Origin: a virus
Length of the DNA stretch: 44,461 nt
IMG/VR virus record: IMGVR_UViG_3300047510_003113
Location: 1 to 44,461 of that record
Direction: 5' to 3' (one strand)
Shown here: one piece after another, positions 31,983-40,578 of the stretch
Numbering within the stretch: the first letter of the stretch is position 1
Layout: each line of letters begins with the position of its first letter
Notes under the pieces: model-generated
Told to the model about the DNA's origin: nothing
What the model saw: the letters and a program-made list of their open reading frames with translations, nothing else
The model's database searches: none
Program-made: the position numbers and the translations under genes

Positions 31983-34900
31983 TGGCATTAGTAAAAACTA
32001 CAACTTGGGATTTACGGGTAGTTTCAGCGCAAAATGCTGCGTCCGTAATCTCTTATGTTCCGCGCTGGACAAGCATTGAGTTCTCCGACCAATTAAGTGA
32101 CATTGGCTCTGCGCGCGTAGTTCACGACTTGAATGACCCATTCTTTGATGCCTTTGAAGCAGAGAACGGTCAGTCGTTATTGACTGGTCCTTATGCCCTG
32201 CAAATTCTCAGAAACTCAACTGTTGTCTATACATTTTTTATCGAAGATGTCCAAGTTGATAGGGCTGGGCAGACACAACCTTTAATTATTTCTGGTCGCG
32301 GAATTGCTGCAGCGCTTGAATGGGCAGTAGTTCTACCAGAAAACTTCACTGGCAACACTCGTATCGGTGCAAGCACTGTTACCCGTCCGCGATTCTTTGA
32401 CCGCCTATTCCCTGGGTATAACAATGTAACCAGGTGCGCAACTACGGCAAATCTTGCTGCAACATATTCAAATGGATTCTCTACAGATATTCCTGGAGTA
32501 GGAGCGCAATTAACTTCTACATCCAATACTTCGCTAAATACATCTGGTATTGACGGAATCACTGACCTTGTAATTGGTGACACTGTTTTAGTTAAAAATC
32601 AAACTACTGCTGCACACAATGGAATTTATTGGGTTGTTGACTTTGGTTCTGCGTCACGCCCGTGGATTATTCAGCGCGTTGCAACTGCTGACGGCTCTCC
32701 AGTATCAGACCTAGAAATTGGTCGCCGTGTCTGGGTCCAAGAAGGAACAACAAATGGCTATAAGGGTTTTACCCTTACCCCAGCATCAACTATCACGACC
32801 CCAACACAGGTTGGTTCAGTTGGTCTTTCTTATTCTGAAATAACCTCAGTTGATGGTTCGTACACTGGTATTGGCGCATTTTATATTCTATTCCACGAAG
32901 CAAACAGCGGATACGAACATTACACACAGCAGACGCAAAATTGGGGACAGCAAAATCAATCTGCTGGTCGAGGCGCTGACCTCGCTGTTTCATGGCCACT
33001 TTCTCTTGACTCAACACTTGAATCAAGTCTTGGAAAAACAGACTCAAAAGGCAAGGTTGTTCAAGACGGTGGCACATTCTCAATTCCAGTTGGTAAAACT
33101 CTTATTGAGGTAATCAAGCAGGCTGCCGACCAAACACAAAGCCATTGGCATGTTGATGGAAATGGCGTTATCTCGATTGTTGTTAAGCCATTTAGCAGAA
33201 ACGGCGTTGTTAATAGTGTTCCATTTGGCACCGACAGAACAACAGGAAGTGGAGCAAAACTGCTATCTCTTCCAATGCTTGAACAGGTAGAGACAAAGAC
33301 ATCTGCAAGCGCTTTGAGGACTGTTGCCTACGGAAGCGATGGTCGCCAACTTGACCGTTTAATCTCTGGTTCTGCTGATACATACGGAATTAGAGAGTCT
33401 TATTTTGAGAACACTTCAGATGACGCCCCAGCAGTAGCCAATATCACTGCTAGTGCTATTCGTGAAGTTGAAGGCGGAAAAGTACAAGTAACCGCCTCAT
33501 TCGCTGAACGAGAAGGTTTTGTAGTTTATGAGGACTTCAACATTGGAGACAAGGTACTCGTTGAGTCAGAAGTTGGCGTTTATGTAGAAAGAATTGTCGC
33601 TGCTATCTCATGCTCGATTTCTGCAAACAATGAGCAAAAAATAGAACTGACATTTGGTGAGATTTTTCCAGACATTGCTGAAAACTTGAGTATCGCTGCT
33701 GGATTTGGTTCGCTTAACGCAAATACACTTGCGACATTTTCTGGCAAGCCATCAAATGTTTACCTATCTCCACCAACATCAACATCGATTGTTTCTGATG
33801 TTGTTGGGTTAAGCAACCGAGCAGTAATTAGTTGGGACTCCGCCGATGCTGGCCGAGTAAGTCAATACGAAATTGCTTCATACCGAGTTGAAGAAACTCT
33901 TTCTGGACTTGAATATGTTGAAAAAGTAAATTTTGCAAACGATATTCGACGAGAAGGAAATATTGCTGTTATAACTTTGCCAAGCGCTCATGGATACGCC
34001 GCTGGAAACTTGGTAAATATTGAATGCAATGCTGATGACCTGTTTACGGCATTCGCTATACCAATTCTTGCTGTCACATCTAGTGTTGCATTTGCGTACA
34101 ACAATCTTGGCCCAGATATCACTATCACATCGGCATCAGTTGCAAGTATCACAAAAGTAATTGAATATGCCTCAACAATGGTTGACGGCCATAAGAACTC
34201 TGCGGCAATTGAAAACCTAAGCAGTCCAGGACGGACATACTACGCAACAATAACCCCATACAACGAGTTTGGCCTGGCTGGAGAAACAAGTGTTCCAGAA
34301 TCGTTTGTAGCATCATTTGCTGCTTATGAACTTCTTGATGCGACTATCCAATCATCTGGTTATGTAGAGAATACATCTGGATGGAACATTGCTGCAGATG
34401 GTACGGCTGAATTTAACTCGCTAACCGCTACTGCAGACATTAATGGTGGTTCAATCACTATTGGCGGAAATGATTCCACATCATTCCATGTGCGTTCTGA
34501 TGGTGCAATGTGGCTTGGTTCCGCCAGTATTGCTAATGCCCCGTTCTTTGTGAACCCAACAGGAAGCATGTATGCAATATCGGGAAATATTGCTGGATTT
34601 GACCTGTACTCGGAGTACATGACAACTGGTGCATCGTTCGTTGGGAACATGCATTTCGGAAACTTGAATGCTGTTGGAATTGGTACTGGTGAAGAAAACT
34701 ACCAACTTGCTGGTCTATATGTTCTTGGTCCAGATTTTGTAGGCGCTAAAGGAAACAAAGCACTTTTAACATTTGACTCATTAAAGATGAGCAATGCAAG
34801 CAATGAAATAACATCTGTTCACCCAGATGGAATTAAATACTATGGAAATACAAGCGGAGACAAGTTCCGCATGCGGTTTGACAGTGATACTGGCCGTCTG

Positions 34901-35392
34901 TATGTTGATATTGAGCATTCAAACGGCGCTGTTGTAGAATATTGCATTGCTTCATGCGGAGAAGTAACAACAACAACAACGACGACTCCTGCACCTGGAA
35001 CCACTACAACAACAACGACAACCAGCACAACCCCTGCGCCTAATAGGTATTGCACCACTGGCGACCTCGGATTTCATACATGCGATAGTGTTGGGCAATG
35101 TAGGTCTGGAGCATCTGGAGCACTTTGTTCAAGCGACCTCACGACCACTACGACTGCAGCCCCCACTACAACTACCACCACGGCAGCACCTACGACTACC
35201 GCTGGGACAACTGCTGGAACTACGGCTGGCACGACAGCAGCCCCAATTGACTGCAGTAGCGGATATAGTTGCACAGATACTGGTGTCTGCAGCCCGTTGC
35301 CTCCTGGAGCGTCTGCAAACTGCAGGCAGTACACATGTACAAAAGCGGGCTGTGCTTCGTACTCGTACTGCAGTGGACCATCTTGCCCTTAG
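31982..35392 (+). CDS. Tail hub / baseplate protein with inserted fibre-type domain and Thr/Cys-rich tail
   Basis: The 1136-residue product starts like siphovirus ReqiPepy6 Gp37-like hub proteins (DLRVVSAQ, RWTSIEFSDQLSDIGSARVV, then LIISGRGIAAALEW). Residues about 151-285 look like a phage tail-fibre repeat (VIGDTVLVKNQTTAAHNGIY ... VQEGTTNGYKG) inserted into the hub, after which the hub sequence resumes. Later regions include FN3-like strands (590-790) and an Ig/beta region. The C-terminus has two Thr-rich stretches, each next to a Cys-rich module. The ATG overlaps the Dit stop. It probably forms the tail tip and contacts the host; the Cys modules may be disulfide-linked binding knobs. Confidence 0.82.
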   Translation: MALVKTTTWDLRVVSAQNAASVISYVPRWTSIEFSDQLSDIGSARVVHDLNDPFFDAFEAENGQSLLTGPYALQILRNSTVVYTFFIEDVQVDRAGQTQPLIISGRGIAAALEWAVVLPENFTGNTRIGASTVTRPRFFDRLFPGYNNVTRCATTANLAATYSNGFSTDIPGVGAQLTSTSNTSLNTSGIDGITDLVIGDTVLVKNQTTAAHNGIYWVVDFGSASRPWIIQRVATADGSPVSDLEIGRRVWVQEGTTNGYKGFTLTPASTITTPTQVGSVGLSYSEITSVDGSYTGIGAFYILFHEANSGYEHYTQQTQNWGQQNQSAGRGADLAVSWPLSLDSTLESSLGKTDSKGKVVQDGGTFSIPVGKTLIEVIKQAADQTQSHWHVDGNGVISIVVKPFSRNGVVNSVPFGTDRTTGSGAKLLSLPMLEQVETKTSASALRTVAYGSDGRQLDRLISGSADTYGIRESYFENTSDDAPAVANITASAIREVEGGKVQVTASFAEREGFVVYEDFNIGDKVLVESEVGVYVERIVAAISCSISANNEQKIELTFGEIFPDIAENLSIAAGFGSLNANTLATFSGKPSNVYLSPPTSTSIVSDVVGLSNRAVISWDSADAGRVSQYEIASYRVEETLSGLEYVEKVNFANDIRREGNIAVITLPSAHGYAAGNLVNIECNADDLFTAFAIPILAVTSSVAFAYNNLGPDITITSASVASITKVIEYASTMVDGHKNSAAIENLSSPGRTYYATITPYNEFGLAGETSVPESFVASFAAYELLDATIQSSGYVENTSGWNIAADGTAEFNSLTATADINGGSITIGGNDSTSFHVRSDGAMWLGSASIANAPFFVNPTGSMYAISGNIAGFDLYSEYMTTGASFVGNMHFGNLNAVGIGTGEENYQLAGLYVLGPDFVGAKGNKALLTFDSLKMSNASNEITSVHPDGIKYYGNTSGDKFRMRFDSDTGRLYVDIEHSNGAVVEYCIASCGEVTTTTTTTPAPGTTTTTTTTSTTPAPNRYCTTGDLGFHTCDSVGQCRSGASGALCSSDLTTTTTAAPTTTTTTAAPTTTAGTTAGTTAGTTAAPIDCSSGYSCTDTGVCSPLPPGASANCRQYTCTKAGCASYSYCSGPSCP
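34967..35247 (+). repeat. Thr-rich codon repeats around a Cys module
   Basis: Runs of ACN codons with interspersed Ala/Pro encode two Thr-rich linkers (about 34967-35042 and 35139-35247), including a triple AGTT unit. A Cys-rich segment lies between them and another follows. Similar Thr runs occur in the secreted protein at 18245. Thr-rich linkers are typical O-glycosylation targets. Confidence 0.8.
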
Positions 35393-35423
35393 ACTATTAG
35401 TATTAACCAAATAGGAGTAAAAA

Positions 35424-35639
35424 ATGGAATTTGAAGCAACCGAATTTGACACTTTTGCATTTGTCATAGATGGAGAAGTGGCGGTAACGCACTCATTTCA
35501 TCGCCCGACAATGCCAGGCCACTGCGCAGCATTGGCTTCGGAGCCACAAGTAGTGCTTATCCCGCAAGAAATAGTTGGAGAAGTACATAGCGGCTGGCAC
35601 TATATCGATGGGAAATTTGTTCCAGAGGAGCCAAAGTGA
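35424..35639 (+). CDS. Small protein, unknown function, after the tail hub
   Basis: A 71-residue acidic protein with a good AGGAG ribosome-binding site. It contains FAFVIDGEVAVTHSF near the start and a GWHYIDGKFVPEEP end, a pattern seen in small proteins encoded behind phage tail genes. No function known. Its stop overlaps the next GTG. Confidence 0.65.
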   Translation: MEFEATEFDTFAFVIDGEVAVTHSFHRPTMPGHCAALASEPQVVLIPQEIVGEVHSGWHYIDGKFVPEEPK

Positions 35640-35905
35640 CTCCTTGGGAAAAATATAAAGCCGAATTAAAGGCTAAAGAAAAATCACCTTGGCAAAAGTA
35701 CAAAGAGCAACTAAAGCAAGCAAATCCGCTCGACCTAATTGACCTAAATAATCATGCAGAAAAAGATGTGATTGAGCAACGCTATAACACTTGTCTTGAA
35801 TGCCCAGAACTTATCCAACTGACAAAACAATGCAAACAGTGCGGATGCTTTATGGGCTTGAAGACCAAACTTAAGGGTGCAACTTGTCCACTCGGGAAAT
35901 GGTAG
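35636..35905 (+). CDS. Cys-cluster (zinc-ribbon-like) small protein
   Basis: The 89-residue product begins with a direct repeat PWEKYKAELK ... PWQKYKEQLK. It then has six cysteines: CLEC (53, 56), CKQCGC (66, 69, 71) and Cys84 in ATCPLGKW. This resembles small phage proteins with DUF6171-like zinc- or iron-binding clusters (recalled, unverified). It uses a GTG overlapping the upstream stop, and its end overlaps the radical SAM gene by seven bases. An accessory, carrier or substrate role for the radical SAM enzyme is possible. Confidence 0.7.
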   Translation: MTPWEKYKAELKAKEKSPWQKYKEQLKQANPLDLIDLNNHAEKDVIEQRYNTCLECPELIQLTKQCKQCGCFMGLKTKLKGATCPLGKW

Positions 35906-36936
35906 ATAACGCCGAAATAGATTCGGCAATTTGGTCAAATATTGCATCTACCAAAATCGCAGATGCACAAATAGACCCATTTGGTTTCTGTAACGCCAAG
36001 TGCTGGTTTTGCCCAGTTAGATATCAAAAGAATCCACTGCATGCTGCTAAGCACATGCCAGTAGACATGATGGACAAAATACTTGGAGATTTAGCAAGCG
36101 AGAAACACTCTCCAAATGGCGTCGTATCAAAAGATTTTTTTCACTTTTATACTGCTCACTATAACGAGATTCTCCTATATAAGCATCTTGAAGACATGCT
36201 CAAACTTGCAAGGTCATACAAATTCAAGACAATGATTCTTTCTAATGGAACAAATTTCTCAGAAAAAAATGTTGAAATTCTTTCAAAATACAAAGATGTA
36301 ATTAGTGGAATCAATCTGAATATCCCTGCCTTTGAAGAAAAACTTTGGCAAGATAGAAGCGGCGTAACATCAACAAGTTTTGATGAAATGATTAATGGAA
36401 TCAAAGGCGCCATGTGCGAGTTTGAAGAATTCGTATCGAACGGTGGATTTTCTATTGGCGTAAATATCCCTACATGGGAGTCAATGTTTGAGTCTGGCGG
36501 CTGGATGAAATTGGGCGAAAACGCACCAAAGATTGATTTGTCTTCTCAAGGAGAGCAGTACCAACAGGTAAACTTGGCAAAGCAGATTTTTCCAAATCTA
36601 AATATTTTCCCAGTCTCTTCTTTGATTGATAGGGCATCAATACTCGCGTCACATGGCGTGATAGACAATTCAGAAGCGATTGTCAAGTTCAGACCAGGCT
36701 CAAAACGGGTTGTGAATTGCTCTAATGGTGCTACTGGAAGGCTCTATGGATGGCTCCATGTAAATGCAATTGGCGAGGCATTTATATGTTGCAACGACTA
36801 CAACTTTGACTATGTTTTTGGTTCTTTCAAAGAGAACAATTTGAGAGAGATTTGGCTGTCTGAAGACCATGCCAAAATGATTGCTCACTCGCTTAAAACA
36901 ATCTGCACAAAATGCGCATCAGCGGTATGGGAATGA
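35899..36936 (+). CDS. Radical SAM enzyme with C-terminal Cys-rich (SPASM-like) region
   Basis: The 345-residue product has the CxxxCxxC cluster motif at 31-38 (CNAKCWFC), which binds the [4Fe-4S] that cleaves SAM. TMILSNGTNF and INLNIPAFEEKLWQ are expected barrel strands. The C-terminal part has GWLHVNAIGEAFICCNDYN, FGSFKENNLREIW and ICTKC, like the SPASM/twitch auxiliary-cluster region of peptide-modifying radical SAM enzymes. I chose ATG 35899; an earlier TTG is in frame. It overlaps the glycosyltransferase downstream as ATGA. A post-translational or sugar modification is likely; the substrate is unknown. Confidence 0.85.
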   Translation: MVDNAEIDSAIWSNIASTKIADAQIDPFGFCNAKCWFCPVRYQKNPLHAAKHMPVDMMDKILGDLASEKHSPNGVVSKDFFHFYTAHYNEILLYKHLEDMLKLARSYKFKTMILSNGTNFSEKNVEILSKYKDVISGINLNIPAFEEKLWQDRSGVTSTSFDEMINGIKGAMCEFEEFVSNGGFSIGVNIPTWESMFESGGWMKLGENAPKIDLSSQGEQYQQVNLAKQIFPNLNIFPVSSLIDRASILASHGVIDNSEAIVKFRPGSKRVVNCSNGATGRLYGWLHVNAIGEAFICCNDYNFDYVFGSFKENNLREIWLSEDHAKMIAHSLKTICTKCASAVWE

Positions 36937-37880
36937 AAAGCGTTTTTATCCAGATTCCTTCATATAGAGACCTTGAATTGCAGAAAACAATTATTGATGC
37001 AGTTCACCAATCTTCTGGAGAAAACTACCTTCATTTTGGAGTGCACAACTGTTATCTAACAGATGACGAAATGCAGTTGGATTACCCAAAGTTTGAAAAT
37101 GCTAAAGTTTCGCAAGTAAATAGCCTTGCTCCTCAGAATATTGGGCTTCAACTATCTAGAAAAATTGCTAATAATTTTTACGATGAAGAAGATTTTTATC
37201 TTCAGATTGACTCCCATATGAGGTTCGTAAAAAATTGGGATAAGCATTTAATAGATGCATTCTCTATGTACCAGTACTTTGGGATTAAGAAGCCATTGAT
37301 TACCCAATATCCATCTACATATTCATACGACGCGCAGATGAACGAGCGGTATGTTCCTTCTAGAGAAGTAAGGAATATTGACTACCACCCAACAAGAATC
37401 TCATTTCACGAGAACAAACTGCAGTTCTCAAATATCAGAATTCCATCTCAGACAGCAATGTCAATGGACAAGCATTGCGCATTTACGGCTTCTGTATCAG
37501 GCGGCTTTATCTTTACTGAAGGTTCGTTCCACCAAATAACGCCAAACCCAAAGATTGCATTTTGGGGAGAAGAGCCACTGATTGCCGCGAGAGCATTTAC
37601 TAGCGGATTCGACTTAGTGGTTCCGCACATGGACATTGTTTGGCACCTATATGCGTCAGGGCAAGAGCAAAAATATGTAAGACGGCATCATGCTTGGCAG
37701 GATTTCCCAGAAATATGGCCAAAATTAGACTCTGATTCAAAGGCAGAATATTTCCGAATTATGACGCAAAGAGAAATTGGGCGCTATGCTCTTGGTTCTG
37801 AGCGAAGTCTTGATGACTTTGAGCAGTTTGCTGGGCTAGACTTTAGAACTGGCAAAGTTACACAGATAGACCTTAGATAG
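36933..37880 (+). CDS. GlcNAc-family glycosyltransferase (PF11397/GT60-like, Skp1 Gnt1-like)
   Basis: The 315-residue product starts at an ATGA overlap and opens directly with MKSVFIQIPSYRDLELQKTI, the start of the PF11397 GlcNAc family. Further signatures are FYLQIDSHMRFVKNWD (88-103) with the DxH metal site at 93-95, KPLITQYPSTY, SGGFIFTEGSF, and FWGEEPLIAARAFTSGFDL. Known members include the cytoplasmic UDP-GlcNAc:hydroxyproline-Skp1 transferase of Dictyostelium, which acts after a prolyl-4-hydroxylase. Given ten P4H-like enzymes in this window, hydroxyproline or another hydroxylated residue is a strong candidate acceptor. The family call is firm; donor and acceptor are inferred. Confidence 0.88.
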   Translation: MKSVFIQIPSYRDLELQKTIIDAVHQSSGENYLHFGVHNCYLTDDEMQLDYPKFENAKVSQVNSLAPQNIGLQLSRKIANNFYDEEDFYLQIDSHMRFVKNWDKHLIDAFSMYQYFGIKKPLITQYPSTYSYDAQMNERYVPSREVRNIDYHPTRISFHENKLQFSNIRIPSQTAMSMDKHCAFTASVSGGFIFTEGSFHQITPNPKIAFWGEEPLIAARAFTSGFDLVVPHMDIVWHLYASGQEQKYVRRHHAWQDFPEIWPKLDSDSKAEYFRIMTQREIGRYALGSERSLDDFEQFAGLDFRTGKVTQIDLR

Positions 37881-37895
37881 AAGAAAGTAAAAAAA

Positions 37896-38048
37896 ATGGA
37901 CATCTCACCAGATATCAACCAAGTGATGCTTGAACTCAGCAATCAAATTGCTTTACTGGCTCGTGAAAACGCAATTCTTAAAAGTATTGTCACCCAGCAA
38001 AAAGCAGCAATTGATTCAATTGCAAATAGCGCTGCTGTAGAAAAATAA
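37896..38048 (+). CDS. Small coiled-coil protein
   Basis: A 50-residue protein, all helical, with a leucine/isoleucine heptad pattern (MLELSNQIALLARENAILKS, about 11-30). It overlaps nothing and has a weak GAAAG ribosome-binding site. It may be a dimerising adaptor. No family recognised, and it is short enough that the call is moderate. Confidence 0.5.
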   Translation: MDISPDINQVMLELSNQIALLARENAILKSIVTQQKAAIDSIANSAAVEK

Positions 38049-38051
38049 AAG

Positions 38052-38080
38052 TTGCTATTTGAATATTGCTGGTGTATAGT
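38052..38080 (+). promoter_or_regulatory. Sigma-70-type promoter for the DNA-metabolism operon
   Basis: TTGCTA (38052-38057) and TATAGT (38075-38080) are 17 bases apart. Transcription would start near 38087, leaving a short leader with a strong GAGGAGG ribosome-binding site before ATG 38110. The -10 is identical to that at 25327, so both are likely read by the same host sigma factor. Confidence 0.82.
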
Positions 38081-38109
38081 CGAACTACATAACTAACAGA
38101 GGAGGCCGC

Positions 38110-38997
38110 ATGGCTGCTATTAATTTTGAAGACTACCTAAGCACTTCGGTGCGCTGGGCGATGTTTAAGGCTGATTGGCCAGATGCATCGATTGAATTCT
38201 CGGAAAGCACTCCGAGTGAGATTGGAATTCCTTCCACATTCTCAAAGAAAGATGAAAAGATTTGCGTTGCATTGGTAACGCGATATAAGGGCGATGAAAG
38301 CCCAATTGTTGCCTATAAGGCAGAGTCTGATGTTCGTGGTGCAAAAGATACCGACTCTTGGCACGCACTTTGCTCAAAGGCAATGGGTCGTGCAATGAAG
38401 AAGGCTGGATATCCAGACACAATGACAGACCTTAAAATTCTTATGAAGTTTCGTGAAGCAAAGACTGGAGTAAAGGTCGTGACTACACCTGTAGTTCAAG
38501 TTGCAAACCAAACTCTTGAAACCAAGTCGGCGATTGCTGGAGTACAAGTTGAGAGCAAAGTACCAACAGTTGAATCAAAAGAAAGCCCGCAAAAAGAAGC
38601 AACAAAGCCTCTTTTAGAGGGCTGGAAGAATGAAGGCGAACTTGAAGACGCACACCGTACATTTAAGACAATGTGTGCTGACCTTTCACCTGATGAACTT
38701 GAATCACTTCGTGACCACCACGACAAGTTAAATGGTCGTTCATGGCCCATGGAAAAGGGCGACCTAAATAATCTGATGGTTGCACTTCAGGGAATTCGTG
38801 CCGCTAGAGAAGAAGCAGATGCAGACAGCATGCTTCCATCAGCACCGCTGAAAGCCGCTTTTGCTTTGCTTAGCGAGCATGCACAAAAGGAAGTAATCCT
38901 CGCATTTGGCGACCCATCAAAGTGGGAAGAAAATATGCCAGAGCGTGAATACAACGCCATCATGGACCTATTTGAGGCTGCTTCACAAGAAGACTAA
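38110..38997 (+). CDS. Putative ssDNA annealing/replication protein (ERF/Rad52-like, uncertain)
   Basis: The 295-residue product has an N-terminal domain ending in DSWHALCSKAMGRAMKKAGY, which resembles the conserved helix of phage ERF/Sak-type annealing proteins and related actinophage proteins. A Lys/Glu/Ser/Pro-rich linker (about 125-165) leads to an acidic helical C-terminal part that includes GWKNEGELEDAHRTF. Clear promoter and ribosome-binding site precede it, and HIRAN and replication genes follow, which supports a DNA-metabolism role. No nuclease or Walker motif. The family is not secure. Confidence 0.5.
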   Translation: MAAINFEDYLSTSVRWAMFKADWPDASIEFSESTPSEIGIPSTFSKKDEKICVALVTRYKGDESPIVAYKAESDVRGAKDTDSWHALCSKAMGRAMKKAGYPDTMTDLKILMKFREAKTGVKVVTTPVVQVANQTLETKSAIAGVQVESKVPTVESKESPQKEATKPLLEGWKNEGELEDAHRTFKTMCADLSPDELESLRDHHDKLNGRSWPMEKGDLNNLMVALQGIRAAREEADADSMLPSAPLKAAFALLSEHAQKEVILAFGDPSKWEENMPEREYNAIMDLFEAASQED

Positions 38998-39335
38998 TGA
39001 TGACACCAAATATCTTTACGACAAAAGTCGTTGGGGTGTCATTCTGTGAAAATTATCCGCAGTCAATCTTTTCTATTAGCGCCAGCATCGCTCTAGGAAA
39101 AGTGTCTCTTGAATTAGAGCGCGACATGGATAACGAGTATGACGCCAACGCAATCAAGGTTAGTTCTCAAGGAGCGATGATTGGGTATCTCCCAATGTTT
39201 ATCTCAAGAGTTTTAGCCAAAGAAATTGACAACGGAACTAACTGGTCAGCAGAAGTTGATTCAGTATTAGTGTCCACAGAAAATGTTGACCAACCAGGAC
39301 TAAAAATCACAGTATGGAGAAACGATGAAAATTAA
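38997..39335 (+). CDS. Stand-alone HIRAN-domain protein
   Basis: The 112-residue product is essentially one HIRAN domain: FTTKVVGVSF at the start, LELERDMDNEYDANAIKVSS (42-61), IGYLPMFISRVLAKEIDNG. HIRAN domains bind the 3' end of single-stranded DNA, as in the HLTF fork-remodelling ATPase. Here the domain is separate from the SNF2 ATPase. It overlaps the previous stop (TAATG) and the next start. It may recognise DNA ends at stalled forks or damaged DNA. The call is good. Confidence 0.85.
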   Translation: MMTPNIFTTKVVGVSFCENYPQSIFSISASIALGKVSLELERDMDNEYDANAIKVSSQGAMIGYLPMFISRVLAKEIDNGTNWSAEVDSVLVSTENVDQPGLKITVWRNDEN

Positions 39336-39867
39336 TGAACAAATACAATCAGTAATGGATGTACTTTCCGAGACCGCTGGTCTTTCCATCAAGAGTTTCG
39401 AAGATGGTACTAGCGAATTCAACCCAGACGATGGCTTCAACGCCCTTGTCAATATCGCTGAACTTAAGCGTCAGACACGACAAATCGAAGACTCTATAAA
39501 CGAGTTGCTTGTCGCATGGATGCGTCTTAACGGTGAAAAGGTTCGCGATTATGGGACTCATGTTGCCGAGCGTAAGGTCAGTTCAAGTAGAAAAAATTGG
39601 GAGCATAAGACTTTGCTTGAGGCGGTTGTTAACACCTCTCTTGCTGATGAGGATAGCAGAGTAATCGACCCAAATACTGGAGAGGTAATTGACCTATTGG
39701 TAATTGCAAAGCCGATTATTGATGTTGTGGTGAAGAATATTGCTGATGCAGCAGCAATTCGCGACTGGCGAGTAACAGCACTGCGCGCTATGATTCCTGG
39801 ACTCAACCCAGACGACTTCTGTGAAGTTGAGAAGACAGAAAGGGTATCCATTCGGAAGAAGTCATGA
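39325..39867 (+). CDS. Unknown protein in the replication operon
   Basis: The 180-residue product is helical and charged, with IAELKRQTRQIEDSINELL (46-64), VAERKVSSSRKNWEHKTLLE, a VIDPNTGEVIDLLV segment and an IRDWRVTALRAMIPGLNPDDF end. No family recognised, though similar proteins sit in actinophage replication modules. It overlaps both neighbours, so it is co-translated with the HIRAN protein and the HTH protein. Confidence 0.65.
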   Translation: MKINEQIQSVMDVLSETAGLSIKSFEDGTSEFNPDDGFNALVNIAELKRQTRQIEDSINELLVAWMRLNGEKVRDYGTHVAERKVSSSRKNWEHKTLLEAVVNTSLADEDSRVIDPNTGEVIDLLVIAKPIIDVVVKNIADAAAIRDWRVTALRAMIPGLNPDDFCEVEKTERVSIRKKS

Positions 39868-40577
39868 GCGTATATTGCACCACTAGGGTATGGAAAAAAT
39901 CTAAGGCAACTGGAAACGATAAGTTAGTTCTTCTTGCCATTGCAGATAATGCGTGGGAAGACGGTACGAATGCATTTCCATCCATTAGGCATATCGCTCA
40001 CAAGGCTGGTCTTGATAAGCGCACAGTAAAGCGCATCATTAAAAAATTGATTGAGATGGGCGAACTTAAAAGACAACTACGCCATAATCAAAGCAGTCTT
40101 TTTACTGTTCTTATCCAAGACAGTTGGCCAGATATACCGATGAATATTCCAATTGACGACGATGATGACGAGATTCAGACTGAGCAATTACAACTTGAAG
40201 TAGTAGAGGTTGTGCCAGTTGAGCCAAAAAAGCCAGTGGCAAAAAAGAAGGCAACCTCTCCTGTAAAGAAAGAGCGTCCGCAAGACCCGATTTGGAACGC
40301 TGTAATGGATGTTTGCGGCATTGACCAAACTACGCTTAACCAGTCTGAAAGAAGCAAGTACGGCGGTTGCTGCAAGTTGCTGAAAGAAAGTCAGGCTACT
40401 GCCGATGAGATTTATGTTCGCGCAGAGCGTTATAGGAAGCGGTATGACGGGATAGTGCTAACGCCACCAGCGCTCGTCAATCACTGGTCATCTCTATCGC
40501 AAGACGATGTAACTGCTAAAGCAGTTCCTGCAGGCTGGGATGCAATTAAAGAAGCAAGAAAACAACGAGGAGCATAA
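39864..40577 (+). CDS. Winged-helix/HTH replication-type DNA-binding protein
   Basis: The 237-residue product begins with a helix-turn-helix of the HTH_36 kind (VLLAIADNAW, FPSIRHIAHKAGLDKRTVKRII, KLIEMGELKRQL). A Lys/Pro/Val-rich linker (110-140) leads to a helical C-terminal domain with CGIDQTTLNQSERSKYGGCC and PPALVNHWSSLS. This fold order (HTH, linker, helical domain) is common in phage replication initiator or origin-binding proteins that work with a helicase loader. The ATGA overlap supports the start. Confidence 0.75.
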   Translation: MSVYCTTRVWKKSKATGNDKLVLLAIADNAWEDGTNAFPSIRHIAHKAGLDKRTVKRIIKKLIEMGELKRQLRHNQSSLFTVLIQDSWPDIPMNIPIDDDDDEIQTEQLQLEVVEVVPVEPKKPVAKKKATSPVKKERPQDPIWNAVMDVCGIDQTTLNQSERSKYGGCCKLLKESQATADEIYVRAERYRKRYDGIVLTPPALVNHWSSLSQDDVTAKAVPAGWDAIKEARKQRGA

Positions 40578-40578
40578 A

